Position numbers and translations under genes: made by a program. From positions 1 to 54,459 of the forward strand of contig JBCCQH010000044.1 in NCBI GenBank assembly GCA_039024435.1: a stretch of DNA of 54,459 bases. The letters are read 5' to 3'. Shown here piece after piece: positions 1-8,377 of this stretch; the stretch's first letter is position 1; each line of letters starts with the position of its first letter. The notes beneath the pieces were generated by a model. The model did no database searches, was not told where the DNA came from, and saw only the letters and a program-made list of their open reading frames with translations. Source of the stretch: JBCCQH01 sp039024435. Lineage in GTDB: Bacteria; Bacteroidota; Bacteroidia; J057; JADKCL01.

Positions 1-1
1 G

Positions 2-202
2 AAAGGCTACGTCGAACGGCGTCCCAATCCGAATGACCGGCGCAAATTTGAATTGCACCTAACCACTGCCGGAAACGAGCTGGTGGAACAAGTCATGCCC
101 CTGATCTTTGGGATCCGCTCCCGGGGCGTCCAAGGCATTGAAACGGCGGATCTGGAGGCCGCTAAGCGGGTGCTGAACGCCATCTTTCGCAATTTTGATT
201 AA
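2..202 (+). CDS. MarR-family transcriptional regulator, C-terminal fragment
   Basis: Only the last 66 residues lie in the window; the 5' part is cut by the window edge. The fragment opens with GYVERRPNPNDRRKFELHLT, the wing of a MarR winged helix, where the D-x-R motif contacts DNA. A helical dimerisation tail follows, ending at TAA. MarR proteins are usually about 140-150 residues, so roughly half is missing. MarR proteins generally repress neighbouring genes and respond to small ligands; the target cannot be inferred here. The family call rests on the wing motif alone. Confidence 0.8.
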   Translation, partial: KGYVERRPNPNDRRKFELHLTTAGNELVEQVMPLIFGIRSRGVQGIETADLEAAKRVLNAIFRNFD

Positions 203-426
203 AAATTTAACCAATTAGTTGTTGTACGAATATTTACTCTACAAACGAAATGCCCAAAATTACTCTTGCCCCCCTGATCCTCCTCCCCTTGGCCGCGCCC
301 ACTGGTTCCCGGACTGCAGTGCCACTTTCGGCTGGCCTACCGCCGGCACGGCGACCACGACCACCACTCGGCGCGGCGCACCGAGGTCAGCTTTAACCAT
401 TCATTCCAAATTCAAACACTTTTTAT

Positions 427-918
427 ATGAAAACGTACTCCCATTCCTCCCACCCGGCCCCCAAGTGGTCATTTCCCGTGCTCTCCGCCCTCTGGCTTTG
501 CTTCATCGTGCTGGGCGGCGAAGTCGTTGCCCAATCTTCCACCCCCAATCCCAAACAAGTGAAAGCCGTAGAATCCTGCATCCACTCCTTTGCCCAAGCC
601 GCCGACGAACGCGACATTGCCGCACTGAAGGACATCCTTCACCCGGAATACCGCACTGTCCTAAACAAAGCCTTCGGCTCCGAGGACCTCAGCGTCATGA
701 CCAAATCCGATTACATCGGTATGGCAGAGGCGGGCAAAATCGGCGGATCTCCCCGGACGGTTGAGATTGTCTCGCTGGATCTGGAAGCCGAGATCGCCCA
801 CGCCAAAGTCATCCTCCAAAGCGAGACCCTCCACTTCACCAGTTATTTCTCAATGGTCCGCAACGCCGCGGGCGATTGGCAGATGCTCGCCGATTTGCCC
901 CACGTAAAAAAGCTTTGA
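427..918 (+). CDS. Secreted NTF2-like protein (SnoaL / putative lumazine-binding family)
   Basis: This 163-residue protein has an N-terminal signal sequence: a Lys/His-rich start, a hydrophobic segment at about 15-33, and an AQ cleavage context near 36. The mature part reads like an NTF2-fold domain: an initial helix with an alternating pattern (VESCIHSFAQAADERDIAAL), an HPEYR segment, then alternating strands ending in a W-x-M-L-A-D-L-P strand. Families of this shape (DUF4440, SnoaL-like, putative lumazine-binding) are common secreted proteins in Bacteroidota and mostly lack a known reaction. The start is the ATG directly before the signal peptide. No operon partner is evident; the next gene is convergent after a repeat-rich gap. 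Confidence 0.7.
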   Translation: MKTYSHSSHPAPKWSFPVLSALWLCFIVLGGEVVAQSSTPNPKQVKAVESCIHSFAQAADERDIAALKDILHPEYRTVLNKAFGSEDLSVMTKSDYIGMAEAGKIGGSPRTVEIVSLDLEAEIAHAKVILQSETLHFTSYFSMVRNAAGDWQMLADLPHVKKL

Positions 919-943
919 CAACTTTTCTTAGGAGAATGAGCAA

Positions 944-1015
944 TTTTCAAGGAAAATTTTTCAATTGCCTTCAGCGTACACAACGCCCACTGGCGATTGA
1001 AAATTTTTCCTTGAA
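944..1015. repeat. Long imperfect inverted repeat after the NTF2-like gene
   Basis: The arm at 944-969 (TTTCAAGGAAAATTTT and onward to TTGCC) pairs with the arm at 992-1015 (GGCGATTGAAAATTTTT and onward to CCTTGAA), leaving a loop of about 22 bases. It lies just past the stop of the gene ending at 918 and before the end of the convergent DsbD-like gene. A bidirectional transcription end or a mobile palindromic repeat are both possible. The AT-rich core resembles other intergenic repeats in the window. Confidence 0.6.
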
Positions 1016-1097
1016 GTCCTTTTCTAGCGGTAGGTTGGGCGGTCCGAGCGCGCTTATTGATCATTGAAAATTCTTGTTCTTTGGAAAATCCGCGGGG

Positions 1098-1119
1098 GCC
1101 GCACGGCGGGCCGTGCGGC
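1098..1119. repeat. GC-rich perfect hairpin
   Basis: GCCGCACGG (1098-1106) is exactly complementary to CCGTGCGGC (1111-1119) around a four-base loop. It sits in the 319-bp gap between two convergent genes. No T-run follows, so a classical terminator is not clear. Confidence 0.55.
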
Positions 1120-1165
1120 TACGATCCTCGCGGTGTAGGAACGTTTGGGGTTGCTTGTTTATCGC

Positions 1166-1236
1166 TGCTTGCGCGTCCTAGACGCGCGCATTGGAAATCG
1201 GAAATCGAGGAACTGGAAATTTTTAATTGAAAATTT
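1166..1236 (+). repeat. Dispersed hairpin plus ATTGGAAATC repeat, copy 1
   Basis: A hairpin GCGCGTC-CTA-GACGCGC (1171-1187) is followed by CATTGGAAATCGGAAATCGAG and AACTGGAAATTTTT. The same arrangement (hairpin with GCGCG stem, then ATTGGAAATCG and CAATTGGAAATT) recurs near 46659, near 46726 and, inverted, near 53502. This copy reaches to within two bases of the end of the convergent DsbD-like gene. Confidence 0.65.
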
Positions 1237-1237
1237 T

Positions 1238-4033
1238 CTACTCCGCGATGTTGTGCCGCTCTTGGAAGACCTCGATGCCGGAAAGCAGGTATGCGTGGAA
1301 TTCCTCGGAATCCGGGGTATAGCCTACCGGCATGACCATCGCGGATTCGTCAAAATCGACGAGGGCGTAATAAGGCTGGGCAATCGTCTTGTAGTAAGTG
1401 CTCTGGTAGTCTTGCACCCAGTCCCCGATCTTGCGCAACTTGCGGCCGCTGGATCCAACCAACGGCGCCTCTAAGCGCTCGGTTTCATCGGCGTAAAGGG
1501 AAACCATCACGTACTCGTCCTTGAGCGTTTCCATGACCTTGTTCACCGGCCAAACGTCATTTTCCATCTTCCGGCAGTTCGCGCAGGAGTGCCCGGTAAA
1601 GTCGATGAAGATGGGCTTGTTCACTTCCTGGGCAAATTCAATCGCTTGGTCCAGGTCGTAGAACATGCAGAAACCGTGGGCCTCACGGTCCTCGTAAATC
1701 GACGCGTACTTGCGGTCTTGCTCACAGATCTGCCCGTTGAGGCTGTTGTCAAAATCGGCTACCTGATGGGGCAGCAGTTTCACCCCAACGCTGGTATTGG
1801 CCGGAGGAATCAGTCCTTCCAGCGCACTCAGGGGAGCGCCCCAGAGACCGGGAAAGAGGTACATGGCGAAAGAGAAGGTCGCCACGCCCAGCAGCAGCCC
1901 GGAAACAGAAGTCCGGTCCTTTTTATCGTCGTGCGGCAGCGGAAGTTTCCCCAAGAAGTAAATCCCCAACAGGAAAAAGATCACGATCCAGATCCCGAGG
2001 AAAACCTGCCGGTCAAGAATGTTCCAGTGCAGCGCTAGGTCCACGTTGCTCAGGAACTTCATGCACAGCGCCAATTCCAAAAAGCCAAAGACGACTTTGA
2101 TCGTGTTCATCCAGCCCCCGGCCTGCGGCAGCTTGCTCAACAAGCTGGGAAACAGCGCCAGCAAACCAAACGGAATCCCAAACGCCACCCCAAAGCCAGT
2201 CATCGCCATAAACGGTTTCCAGGCACAGGCTGCGCCCTGGGTAGAGCCGACCACCGCCGCGCCGAGCAATGGCCCCGTACAGGAAAAAGAAACGATCACC
2301 AGCGTGAGCGCCATAAAAAACGGCCCCAAAATACCGCCTGCTCCGGCCTTGGTGTTCATCGCTGTGGACCAGGAACTCGGCAGGGTGATGTCAAACGCTC
2401 CCAGAAAGGAGATCGCAAACACCAGGAACAACACGAAAAAGATGAAATTCGGAATGGGGTGGCTCCCCAGAGTGTACAACGCACTCGGACCGAACAGTAT
2501 CGAGATCAGCAGGCCCAGGCCACCGTAGATGAAGATGATCGAAGCGGCGTACGTCACCGCACCGCGGATGCCGGACGCTTTCTCTTCGCCTTGTTTCACA
2601 AAGAAGCTCACCGTGAGCGGAATCATCGGAAAGACACAGGGCGTCAGGATGGCCCCGAGTCCCACCAAAAAGGCCAGAAAAAACGTACTCACCAGCGCCC
2701 CCGAACTGCAATCCTCCTCCGCTTCCGCGACTCCTTCGAGGCCGAGGATCCCCTTTTCGCGCTGGCCCACGATGCCGTAAGCCAAATCTTGTTCCGGGTT
2801 TTTCTCCGCCGAAATGCCGTACTGCGCATTGAAAGCGGTCAGCCCGCCCTCCAAGAAGGCTTGGAAAGCGGCCGGATCGGTTTCGTAGCCCAAGCCTTCA
2901 CCGAGCCGCGCCCCACTGGTGTCGACGATGGCAAAATAGGGCTGGGAAACCGTTCCGAATTTCTCCTGCTGGTACGCCTGGAACCATTTGCCTACCTGGC
3001 GTACTGCTTTGCCATTGGGCAGCTTCAGGGGCGATTCCAGGGGGAGCTTGCTGTCGGCGATGATCTCGGCAATGACAAAATTTTCGCGGAGGAATTGGTT
3101 GATTTTGGCATTGCCCAGGACACCGGTTTCCATCTTGCCGGCATTGGCGCCGGTGGTGGAACGGAAGTAGAGCAGCGCCGGTTTTTGGGCGACGGCACTG
3201 TAGCTGATGGCTTCTCCGGGTGTATAAAAAGGGACGAGCCCCGGGGAAGCATCCGCCAACTTGCTGTCGATTTCACCGGCCAGTTGGCGGGTTTGGGCCG
3301 CGATGTTGTCTTGCAGGGACTGGCCCGGATCGTAGGCGACAAAATCGGCCGCCGCGCCCGGATTGAATGCCGCGCCCTCTTCTTCCGGGTCATTGCCGCT
3401 TTCTTCTGGCTGCTCATCGCCCCCTTCTTGGGGAGTGTCCGCACCGGAGTCAGTGTTGCTGGGGGCACCGCCCCCGCAGGCTTTCGCCGTGAATTTCCAT
3501 TCGAAGGGCAAGCGGAGAAACTTGCACATCCCCGCATCGGTACAGGTCTGCGCGGCCAGTTCCGAAACCAAATTGACATTGGTGGCGGTGATCTTGAGGT
3601 CCTGACAGAAGGTCACCTCGTGCTCGGCAAAATCGCGGATCGTTCCGCCCATCAACTCATCTTCCTTCTCCCGCGGCTTTTTGTCTTCGGTCATTTTTCC
3701 GGACAACTCAATCCCCGAACTCTCTTCCGGAAATACTTCCAGCATCGTGGGATTGTAGGAAATGTTGCCATCGTCCCGCGACGAGTAGAGGTGCCAGCCA
3801 TCCGTGTTGATGTGGCCTTTGAAGCACGCCTTGATCACATCGCCCACACAAAAATCCGAGGTCTTTGACAAGGTCAACGAAAACTCAGCTTCGGTGGTGA
3901 GCGGATCTTTGCCGGTAAAGTTGTGGCCTTGGGCCAGGACATTTCCCCCCAAGATCAGGGCGGTGAGGAGAACGAACAATGATTTCAGTCGCATCATGAC
4001 GGCGGTCGTTAGAGCTGTACGAATGAAAGACAT
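1238..4033 (-). CDS. DsbD-like thiol:disulfide interchange protein with two thioredoxin-like domains
   Basis: This 931-residue membrane protein is predicted to pass electrons from the cytoplasm to the periplasm. In order: a signal peptide ending in VLAQ; an N-terminal DsbD-alpha-like beta domain with a conserved Cys pair; an acidic low-complexity linker at about 195-225; a thioredoxin-like domain at about 280-415; a DsbD/CcdA transmembrane domain at about 440-720 with GAILTPCVFPMIPL (Cys466) and a second CTGPLLG motif; and a C-terminal thioredoxin domain with CANC (Cys817, Cys820). Oddly, the internal thioredoxin-like domain has GANA where the C-terminal one has CANC, so it looks like a catalytically dead duplicate. 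A shorter start at 3997 or 3994 (MRLKSLFVLLTAL) makes a cleaner signal peptide and may be the real one. Confidence 0.85.
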   Translation of the reverse strand: MSFIRTALTTAVMMRLKSLFVLLTALILGGNVLAQGHNFTGKDPLTTEAEFSLTLSKTSDFCVGDVIKACFKGHINTDGWHLYSSRDDGNISYNPTMLEVFPEESSGIELSGKMTEDKKPREKEDELMGGTIRDFAEHEVTFCQDLKITATNVNLVSELAAQTCTDAGMCKFLRLPFEWKFTAKACGGGAPSNTDSGADTPQEGGDEQPEESGNDPEEEGAAFNPGAAADFVAYDPGQSLQDNIAAQTRQLAGEIDSKLADASPGLVPFYTPGEAISYSAVAQKPALLYFRSTTGANAGKMETGVLGNAKINQFLRENFVIAEIIADSKLPLESPLKLPNGKAVRQVGKWFQAYQQEKFGTVSQPYFAIVDTSGARLGEGLGYETDPAAFQAFLEGGLTAFNAQYGISAEKNPEQDLAYGIVGQREKGILGLEGVAEAEEDCSSGALVSTFFLAFLVGLGAILTPCVFPMIPLTVSFFVKQGEEKASGIRGAVTYAASIIFIYGGLGLLISILFGPSALYTLGSHPIPNFIFFVLFLVFAISFLGAFDITLPSSWSTAMNTKAGAGGILGPFFMALTLVIVSFSCTGPLLGAAVVGSTQGAACAWKPFMAMTGFGVAFGIPFGLLALFPSLLSKLPQAGGWMNTIKVVFGFLELALCMKFLSNVDLALHWNILDRQVFLGIWIVIFFLLGIYFLGKLPLPHDDKKDRTSVSGLLLGVATFSFAMYLFPGLWGAPLSALEGLIPPANTSVGVKLLPHQVADFDNSLNGQICEQDRKYASIYEDREAHGFCMFYDLDQAIEFAQEVNKPIFIDFTGHSCANCRKMENDVWPVNKVMETLKDEYVMVSLYADETERLEAPLVGSSGRKLRKIGDWVQDYQSTYYKTIAQPYYALVDFDESAMVMPVGYTPDSEEFHAYLLSGIEVFQERHNIAE

Positions 4034-4124
4034 CCTAAGGGAACAGAATAATGCGTGGCAATTTAAAATTTTGCCGACGAAATCCCGCGCCCGCTGGTTG
4101 AATCGTCGGCTTTGTTACCCGAAA

Positions 4125-4802
4125 TCAGCCCAAAATCGCTTCCAAGATCTGTTTTCCATCGAGATTTCCGAGCAGATCGTCGGCCGCGCGTTCGGGGTGG
4201 GGCATCATTCCGAACACTGTGCGGGCTTCATTGCAGATCCCGGCGATGTTGTTCAGGCTGCCGTTGGGATTGGCGGTCGCGAGTACTTTTCCCTGGGCAT
4301 CGCAGTAGCGAAACAGGATTTGATCGTTGTCCTCCAGCTTTTCCAGCTCGGCTTCGGGGCAATAAAAATTGCCTTCGGCATGGGCAATCGGAATTTGATA
4401 TGCCCGACCGCCCAGGCCTTGCGTGACGATGCTATTTTCGGTGGATGGGCGAATGTACACATTCTTGCACACGAAGTTCTGTGATTCGTTGCGGATGAGC
4501 GCCCCTTCCAACAGCCCCGCTTCGGTCAAAATCTGAAAGCCATTGCAGATGCCCATCACGTAGCCCCCGCGGTTCGCGTGGTCCACCACTTCCTCCATGA
4601 TCGGCGAAAAGCGGGCGATTGCTCCCGAGCGCAGGTAGTCCCCGTAGGAAAATCCCCCAGGAAGAAAAATAAAGTCACAGCCTTGAAGGTCGCGGTCTTT
4701 GTGCCACAGCGGAACCACTTCTTGCTTGAGGTTCTGGGAAAGGGCATAGAGCAGATCGTGGTCACAATTGCTCCCGGGAAAAGTAATGACGCCGAATTTC
4801 AT
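4125..4802 (-). CDS. purQ: Phosphoribosylformylglycinamidine synthase, glutaminase subunit PurQ
   Basis: This 225-residue class I glutamine amidotransferase supplies ammonia to PurL for conversion of FGAR to FGAM in de novo purine synthesis. It begins MKFGVITFPGSNCDHD, a hallmark of PurQ. The nucleophile lies in GGYVMGICNGFQIL (Cys86), and the other triad residues are in MMPHPERA (His202, Glu204). The oxyanion motif LPGGFSYGDYLRSGA is intact. The length matches stand-alone PurQ, implying separate PurL and PurS genes elsewhere. The ATG at 4802 was chosen because it starts exactly at the conserved N-terminus; an upstream in-frame extension is not PurQ-like. It lies upstream of the DsbD-like gene on the same strand, about 90 bases away. 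Confidence 0.95.
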   Translation of the reverse strand: MKFGVITFPGSNCDHDLLYALSQNLKQEVVPLWHKDRDLQGCDFIFLPGGFSYGDYLRSGAIARFSPIMEEVVDHANRGGYVMGICNGFQILTEAGLLEGALIRNESQNFVCKNVYIRPSTENSIVTQGLGGRAYQIPIAHAEGNFYCPEAELEKLEDNDQILFRYCDAQGKVLATANPNGSLNNIAGICNEARTVFGMMPHPERAADDLLGNLDGKQILEAILG

Positions 4803-4960
4803 GGGGAAGACGCGGTTTAAGATGAGCCGCAAAGATAGCAAAAAAGCCGAACGAGACGGTGGGGGAATCGCTCTCGGGACGGATGCCAAAAACGCCAAGG
4901 CTTGGGAAAGATTCCTCGCGCGTCACGCATGGTACATCGCGGACTCCCCGGTGCCATGCG

Positions 4961-5005
4961 ACGACCGGCGGGGGGAGGAGATCACGATGGATAAGCCGTG
5001 ACCTT
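4961..5005 (+). repeat. Conserved-loop hairpin repeat, copy A
   Basis: ACGACCGG is followed by a hairpin with stem TCACG (4982-4986) and CGTGA (4997-5001) around the 10-base loop ATGGATAAGC. The element at 49884-49930 has the same GACGACCG lead, the same loop except one base, and a different but still complementary stem. It sits in the 405-bp gap between divergent purQ and the OmpR-type regulator. The rest of that gap (4803-5207) holds no gene that can be supported; it also has an imperfect inverted repeat (GCATGG near 4928, CCATGC near 4954). Confidence 0.6.
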
Positions 5006-5207
5006 TCCCCCAGGAAGTTTTCTGATTTGTGATCAATGGAAATGGAAAATCGCACCGAACAAGATTTTGGCTTGTCCCGCCCAATCACCGCCTCGTTCCC
5101 AAAATTGTCAAATCCAAAACCAAATCTCTCCGCCCCAAAGCCGACCTTGCACCGTGATCATTTTGTGATGAATGATTCATATCCTTGTGCACTCCACCGT
5201 ACCGCTT

Positions 5208-5903
5208 ATGAAAAGAATCCTGGTCATTGAGGATGATCCCGACATCGCCCACCTGGTCGAACTGCACTTGCTGGACCAAAACTACCAGGTCGACCTCACC
5301 GAAAGCGGCCAAACTGGGGCCGAGCGCGCGCTCAACGGTCAGTACGACCTCATCGTACTCGACCTCATGCTGCCCGACCTGAACGGCATGGACGTGTGCC
5401 GCCGCATTCGCCTGGAAAAAGTCGCCACACCCATCATTATGCTCACCGCCCGCTCCGAAGAAATCGACAAGGTCCTCGGCCTGGAAAGCGGGGCCGACGA
5501 TTACATCACCAAGCCCTTCAGCATCCGCGAATTCCTGGCCCGGGTCAAAGCCATCCTCCGCCGCACCGGCGACCCCGAAACCCTCGCGCAAAAGGGCTCT
5601 CTCATCCGCACTGATGTCCTCGAAATCGACATCGACAACCGCATCGTGCGCCGCGCCGGGGAACGCGTCGAGCTTACTCCCAAAGAATTTGAGCTCCTGG
5701 CCCTGCTCGCCCGCTACCCCGGCCGCAGCTTCTCCCGCGAACAACTACTCAACCGCGTCTGGGGCGACCAGTTTGCCGGCTACGAACACACCGTCAACAG
5801 CCACATCAATCGTCTCCGCGCCAAAATCGAAGCCGATCCTTCCCAGCCCAAGTTTGTGCTTACCACCTGGGGAATCGGATACCGTTTCAGTGATGCCTTA
5901 TGA
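5208..5903 (+). CDS. OmpR/PhoB-family response regulator
   Basis: This 231-residue cytoplasmic regulator has a receiver domain at about 1-115 and a winged-helix DNA-binding domain at about 130-230. In the receiver, the acidic pair follows LVIEDDPD, the phosphoacceptor is Asp52 in LIVLDLMLPD, and the conserved Lys102 is in TKPF. The C-terminal domain has the PhoB-type ELTPKEFELLALLARYPG and INRLRAKIE segments and ends with GYRF. The ATG at 5208 puts the receiver strand at the N-terminus; an ATG 36 bases upstream would add an unlikely extension. The stop overlaps the start of the following histidine kinase (ATGA), so the two form a translationally coupled two-component pair. The input signal is unknown. 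Confidence 0.95.
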   Translation: MKRILVIEDDPDIAHLVELHLLDQNYQVDLTESGQTGAERALNGQYDLIVLDLMLPDLNGMDVCRRIRLEKVATPIIMLTARSEEIDKVLGLESGADDYITKPFSIREFLARVKAILRRTGDPETLAQKGSLIRTDVLEIDIDNRIVRRAGERVELTPKEFELLALLARYPGRSFSREQLLNRVWGDQFAGYEHTVNSHINRLRAKIEADPSQPKFVLTTWGIGYRFSDAL

Positions 5904-7366
5904 AAAATAGCTTTTCCCGGATCGGGCAGTCGCTCTTGTGGCGGATTTCGCTCATCTTCTTCGCCGTGCTGGTCGTGATCACCGGCTGCTTCTTGCTCAT
6001 CTTTTCCGATACCGCAAAAATGTACCAACAGGAAAGTGCCCAGGACCTCAACCGCGGCGTCGCCCACCGCATCGCCAAGGAAAACTACCTGTTTGAGGAC
6101 AGCACCGGCCTGGCCGAGCGCCGCGATGAACTCTTCCACGACGTCATGGTCCTGAATCCCAGCCTCGAAGTCTACGTCGTAGACACCACCGGCAAGATAT
6201 TTGACTACAACGCGCCCGACTCCCTCATCTTGCGGAAGCGCATCGCGCTGGAACCGGTTCGGGCCTTCCTTGGCGACACCACCGAGGCGTTTTTTGCCGG
6301 GGACAATCCCCGCCATCCCCCGGTCCAAAGCCCCTTTTCCGCCGCCGAAGTCCGCAAAGACGGCATCTTGAAAGGTTACGTCTACGTCGTGCTGCAAAGC
6401 GATGCCTACAATTCCGTGACCGAGCGCCTGACCGGCAGCTACATGCTCGGACTCGGAGTGCGCAGCATCTTCCTGGTCCTCCTGATGGCCCTTGCGATCG
6501 GGCTGCTCATGGTGTTCTTGCTCACCCGCAACCTGCGGGCAATCGTACGTGGCGTCCGGCGGTTCCGCAATGGCGACTACTCCGCCCGGATCGAATTGCG
6601 CTCCCGGGGCGAATTGACCCACTTGGCCGCCGACTTCAACGACATGGCCGATACTACCGTGCAGCATTTGGAAGAAATCAAATCGGTCGAAAAGCTGCGC
6701 CGGGAACTCATCGCCAATGTCTCCCACGACCTCCGCACGCCCTTGGCCTCGATCCAGGGCTACGCCGAAACCCTCGTCATGAAGTCGGACCTGGCCCCGG
6801 AGGCCCGTTCCCGCTACGCCGGGGTCATCCTAAAAAGCACCGAACGCATCCGCAAGCTCGTGGAAGACCTGTTTGAATTCAGCAAACTCGAAGCGAACCA
6901 GGTCACCGCAGACTTTGCCTACTTTTCCCTCGCCGACCTCGTTTCCGACGTGGGCCTGAAGTACGCCCTCCTGGCCGAAAAAAAAGGGGTGGAACTCCGC
7001 ACCGACATCCCCAAACAAGCGCCCGACATCTTTGCTGACCTGGCCATGATCGACCGGGTACTGCAAAATCTGATCGACAATGCGATCAACCACACCGAAG
7101 CCGGCGGTACAATCACCATTTCGATGATCCAGGAAAAACAGGGGATGCGGGTCTGCGTCGCCGATACAGGCCTGGGCATTCCCGAGGACGATTTGCCCTA
7201 CATCTTTGACCGTTACCGCAGGGCCGGCCGGCGCAAGAAAGGCGGCACTGGCCTGGGCTTGGCCATCGTAAAAAAGATCGTCGAACTGCACGACTCCAGT
7301 GTGTTTGTTGCCAGCCGCCCGAACGAGGGATCCGAGTTTTGGTTCCATTTACCGGTACAAGCCTGA
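5900..7366 (+). CDS. Membrane sensor histidine kinase (HAMP-HisKA-HATPase)
   Basis: This 488-residue kinase is partner to the response regulator directly upstream. A first membrane helix at about 13-35 and a second near 186-207 flank a periplasmic sensor segment of about 150 residues. A HAMP linker follows, then a HisKA domain with NVSHDLRTPLASIQGYAETL (phosphoacceptor His276). The HATPase domain has the N box (LIDNAINHTEAGG), G1 box (VADTGLGIPEDD), F box (IFDRYRR) and G2 box (GGTGLGLAIVKKI). All catalytic motifs are intact. The length and order are those of a standard class I EnvZ/PhoR-like kinase. The periplasmic domain contains VYVVDTTGKIFDYNAP, a PAS/Cache-like pattern, but its ligand cannot be stated. 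Confidence 0.95.
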   Translation: MKNSFSRIGQSLLWRISLIFFAVLVVITGCFLLIFSDTAKMYQQESAQDLNRGVAHRIAKENYLFEDSTGLAERRDELFHDVMVLNPSLEVYVVDTTGKIFDYNAPDSLILRKRIALEPVRAFLGDTTEAFFAGDNPRHPPVQSPFSAAEVRKDGILKGYVYVVLQSDAYNSVTERLTGSYMLGLGVRSIFLVLLMALAIGLLMVFLLTRNLRAIVRGVRRFRNGDYSARIELRSRGELTHLAADFNDMADTTVQHLEEIKSVEKLRRELIANVSHDLRTPLASIQGYAETLVMKSDLAPEARSRYAGVILKSTERIRKLVEDLFEFSKLEANQVTADFAYFSLADLVSDVGLKYALLAEKKGVELRTDIPKQAPDIFADLAMIDRVLQNLIDNAINHTEAGGTITISMIQEKQGMRVCVADTGLGIPEDDLPYIFDRYRRAGRRKKGGTGLGLAIVKKIVELHDSSVFVASRPNEGSEFWFHLPVQA

Positions 7367-7636
7367 GGACAATTCTCAATAAAAAAACGCGATTCGCTAC
7401 AGCTTGGAATATAGCGCTTTACAGACAATGCAATTGCTTGGTAGCAATATAAGTAAAACAAATGCCGATCTGAACCGGATCAATAGAAAATCGTGCCCTA
7501 CGACCTGATCAAGCTACAATATGTGTATTGAACTATGTACGGCCCAGCGATTTCGAACCCCCGCCTGGCAAGCCCAAAATCTCCTTCTTCGATGATTTCA
7601 TATATTGCCCTGCAAAAGTAGATCAAGGCACCCAAC

Positions 7637-8377
7637 ATGATCCGGATCCTCATCGTCGAAGACGAATTCATCATTGGACAACACATCCGAAGCGCGCTGG
7701 AAGGTTTCGGCTACGAGGTCGTGGGCCACGCCATGGACGCCGGCTCAGCGCTGACCATGCTCCGTGATTCTGATCCCGACCTCGTACTCCTGGACATTAC
7801 CCTTTCCGAGGAAGAAAGTGGGATCTCGCTGGCGGGAAAGATCAATCAAACAGCACCCCGCCCGATCATTTACCTGACCTCACATTCCGATCCTGACACC
7901 ATCTCCCAGGCGATGGCCACCAAACCGGCTGCTTACCTGACCAAGCCGTTCAAGAAAGCGGACCTCTATGCATCCATTGAGCTGGCGATCTACAACTTTG
8001 CCGAAGGAATCGCCCCTTCACCCAAACCGACAGAACCGCCGCAAGAAGAACGACCACCCGCGGTCATCGCGGACGCGGTCTTCGTCAAGCACAACCGGAT
8101 GCTCACCAAAGTGCCTTTTGCCAAGATCACTTACCTCAAGAGCGACCGGGTCTACCTCGAATTGCACCGCGACGAGGCACGGCCCTTGTTGCTCCGCGAC
8201 AGCCTGCGCAACTTCGAGGACAAGCTGACCGACCGCTTCCTGCGCATCCACCGCAGCTACATCATCAACCTGGACCACCTGGATGCGATCGGAAACGATG
8301 CGGTGCAGGTCGGAGGGAATGAACTTCCGCTGGGCAAGCCCTACCGGCAGGAATTGCTAAGCCGCATCCAAAGTTGA
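7637..8377 (+). CDS. LytTR-family response regulator
   Basis: This 246-residue regulator has a CheY-like receiver at about 1-120 and a LytTR DNA-binding domain at about 145-246. Receiver residues include the acidic pair in IVEDE, phosphoacceptor Asp53 in LVLLDITL, and the Lys in LTKPFKK. A Pro-rich linker (PSPKPTEPPQEERPP) joins the domains. The LytTR part shows KITYLKSDRVYLELH, FLRIHRSYIINLDHLDAI and the terminal LPLGKPYRQELLSRI. LytTR domains bind two direct repeats spaced about one helical turn pair apart. Its stop overlaps the TTG start of the histidine kinase, which implies a coupled pair. Its probable targets are the 21-bp-spaced motifs at 10475-10526 and 11008-11038. Confidence 0.95.
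   Translation: MIRILIVEDEFIIGQHIRSALEGFGYEVVGHAMDAGSALTMLRDSDPDLVLLDITLSEEESGISLAGKINQTAPRPIIYLTSHSDPDTISQAMATKPAAYLTKPFKKADLYASIELAIYNFAEGIAPSPKPTEPPQEERPPAVIADAVFVKHNRMLTKVPFAKITYLKSDRVYLELHRDEARPLLLRDSLRNFEDKLTDRFLRIHRSYIINLDHLDAIGNDAVQVGGNELPLGKPYRQELLSRIQS

Noticed and set aside
250..396. A 48-codon frame starting MPKITLAPLILLPLAAP, like a short signal peptide
   Set aside because: After the hydrophobic start, the sequence is Pro/Arg-rich and not protein-like in any single frame. A His-rich frame overlaps it, so an eroded gene is possible but cannot be supported.
7540..7610. tRNA-like sequence on the minus strand (GGGGGTTCGAAATCGC)
   Set aside because: The T-arm stem does not pair, the base expected as C61 is missing, and no anticodon or acceptor stem could be drawn. 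At most a degraded tRNA fragment.
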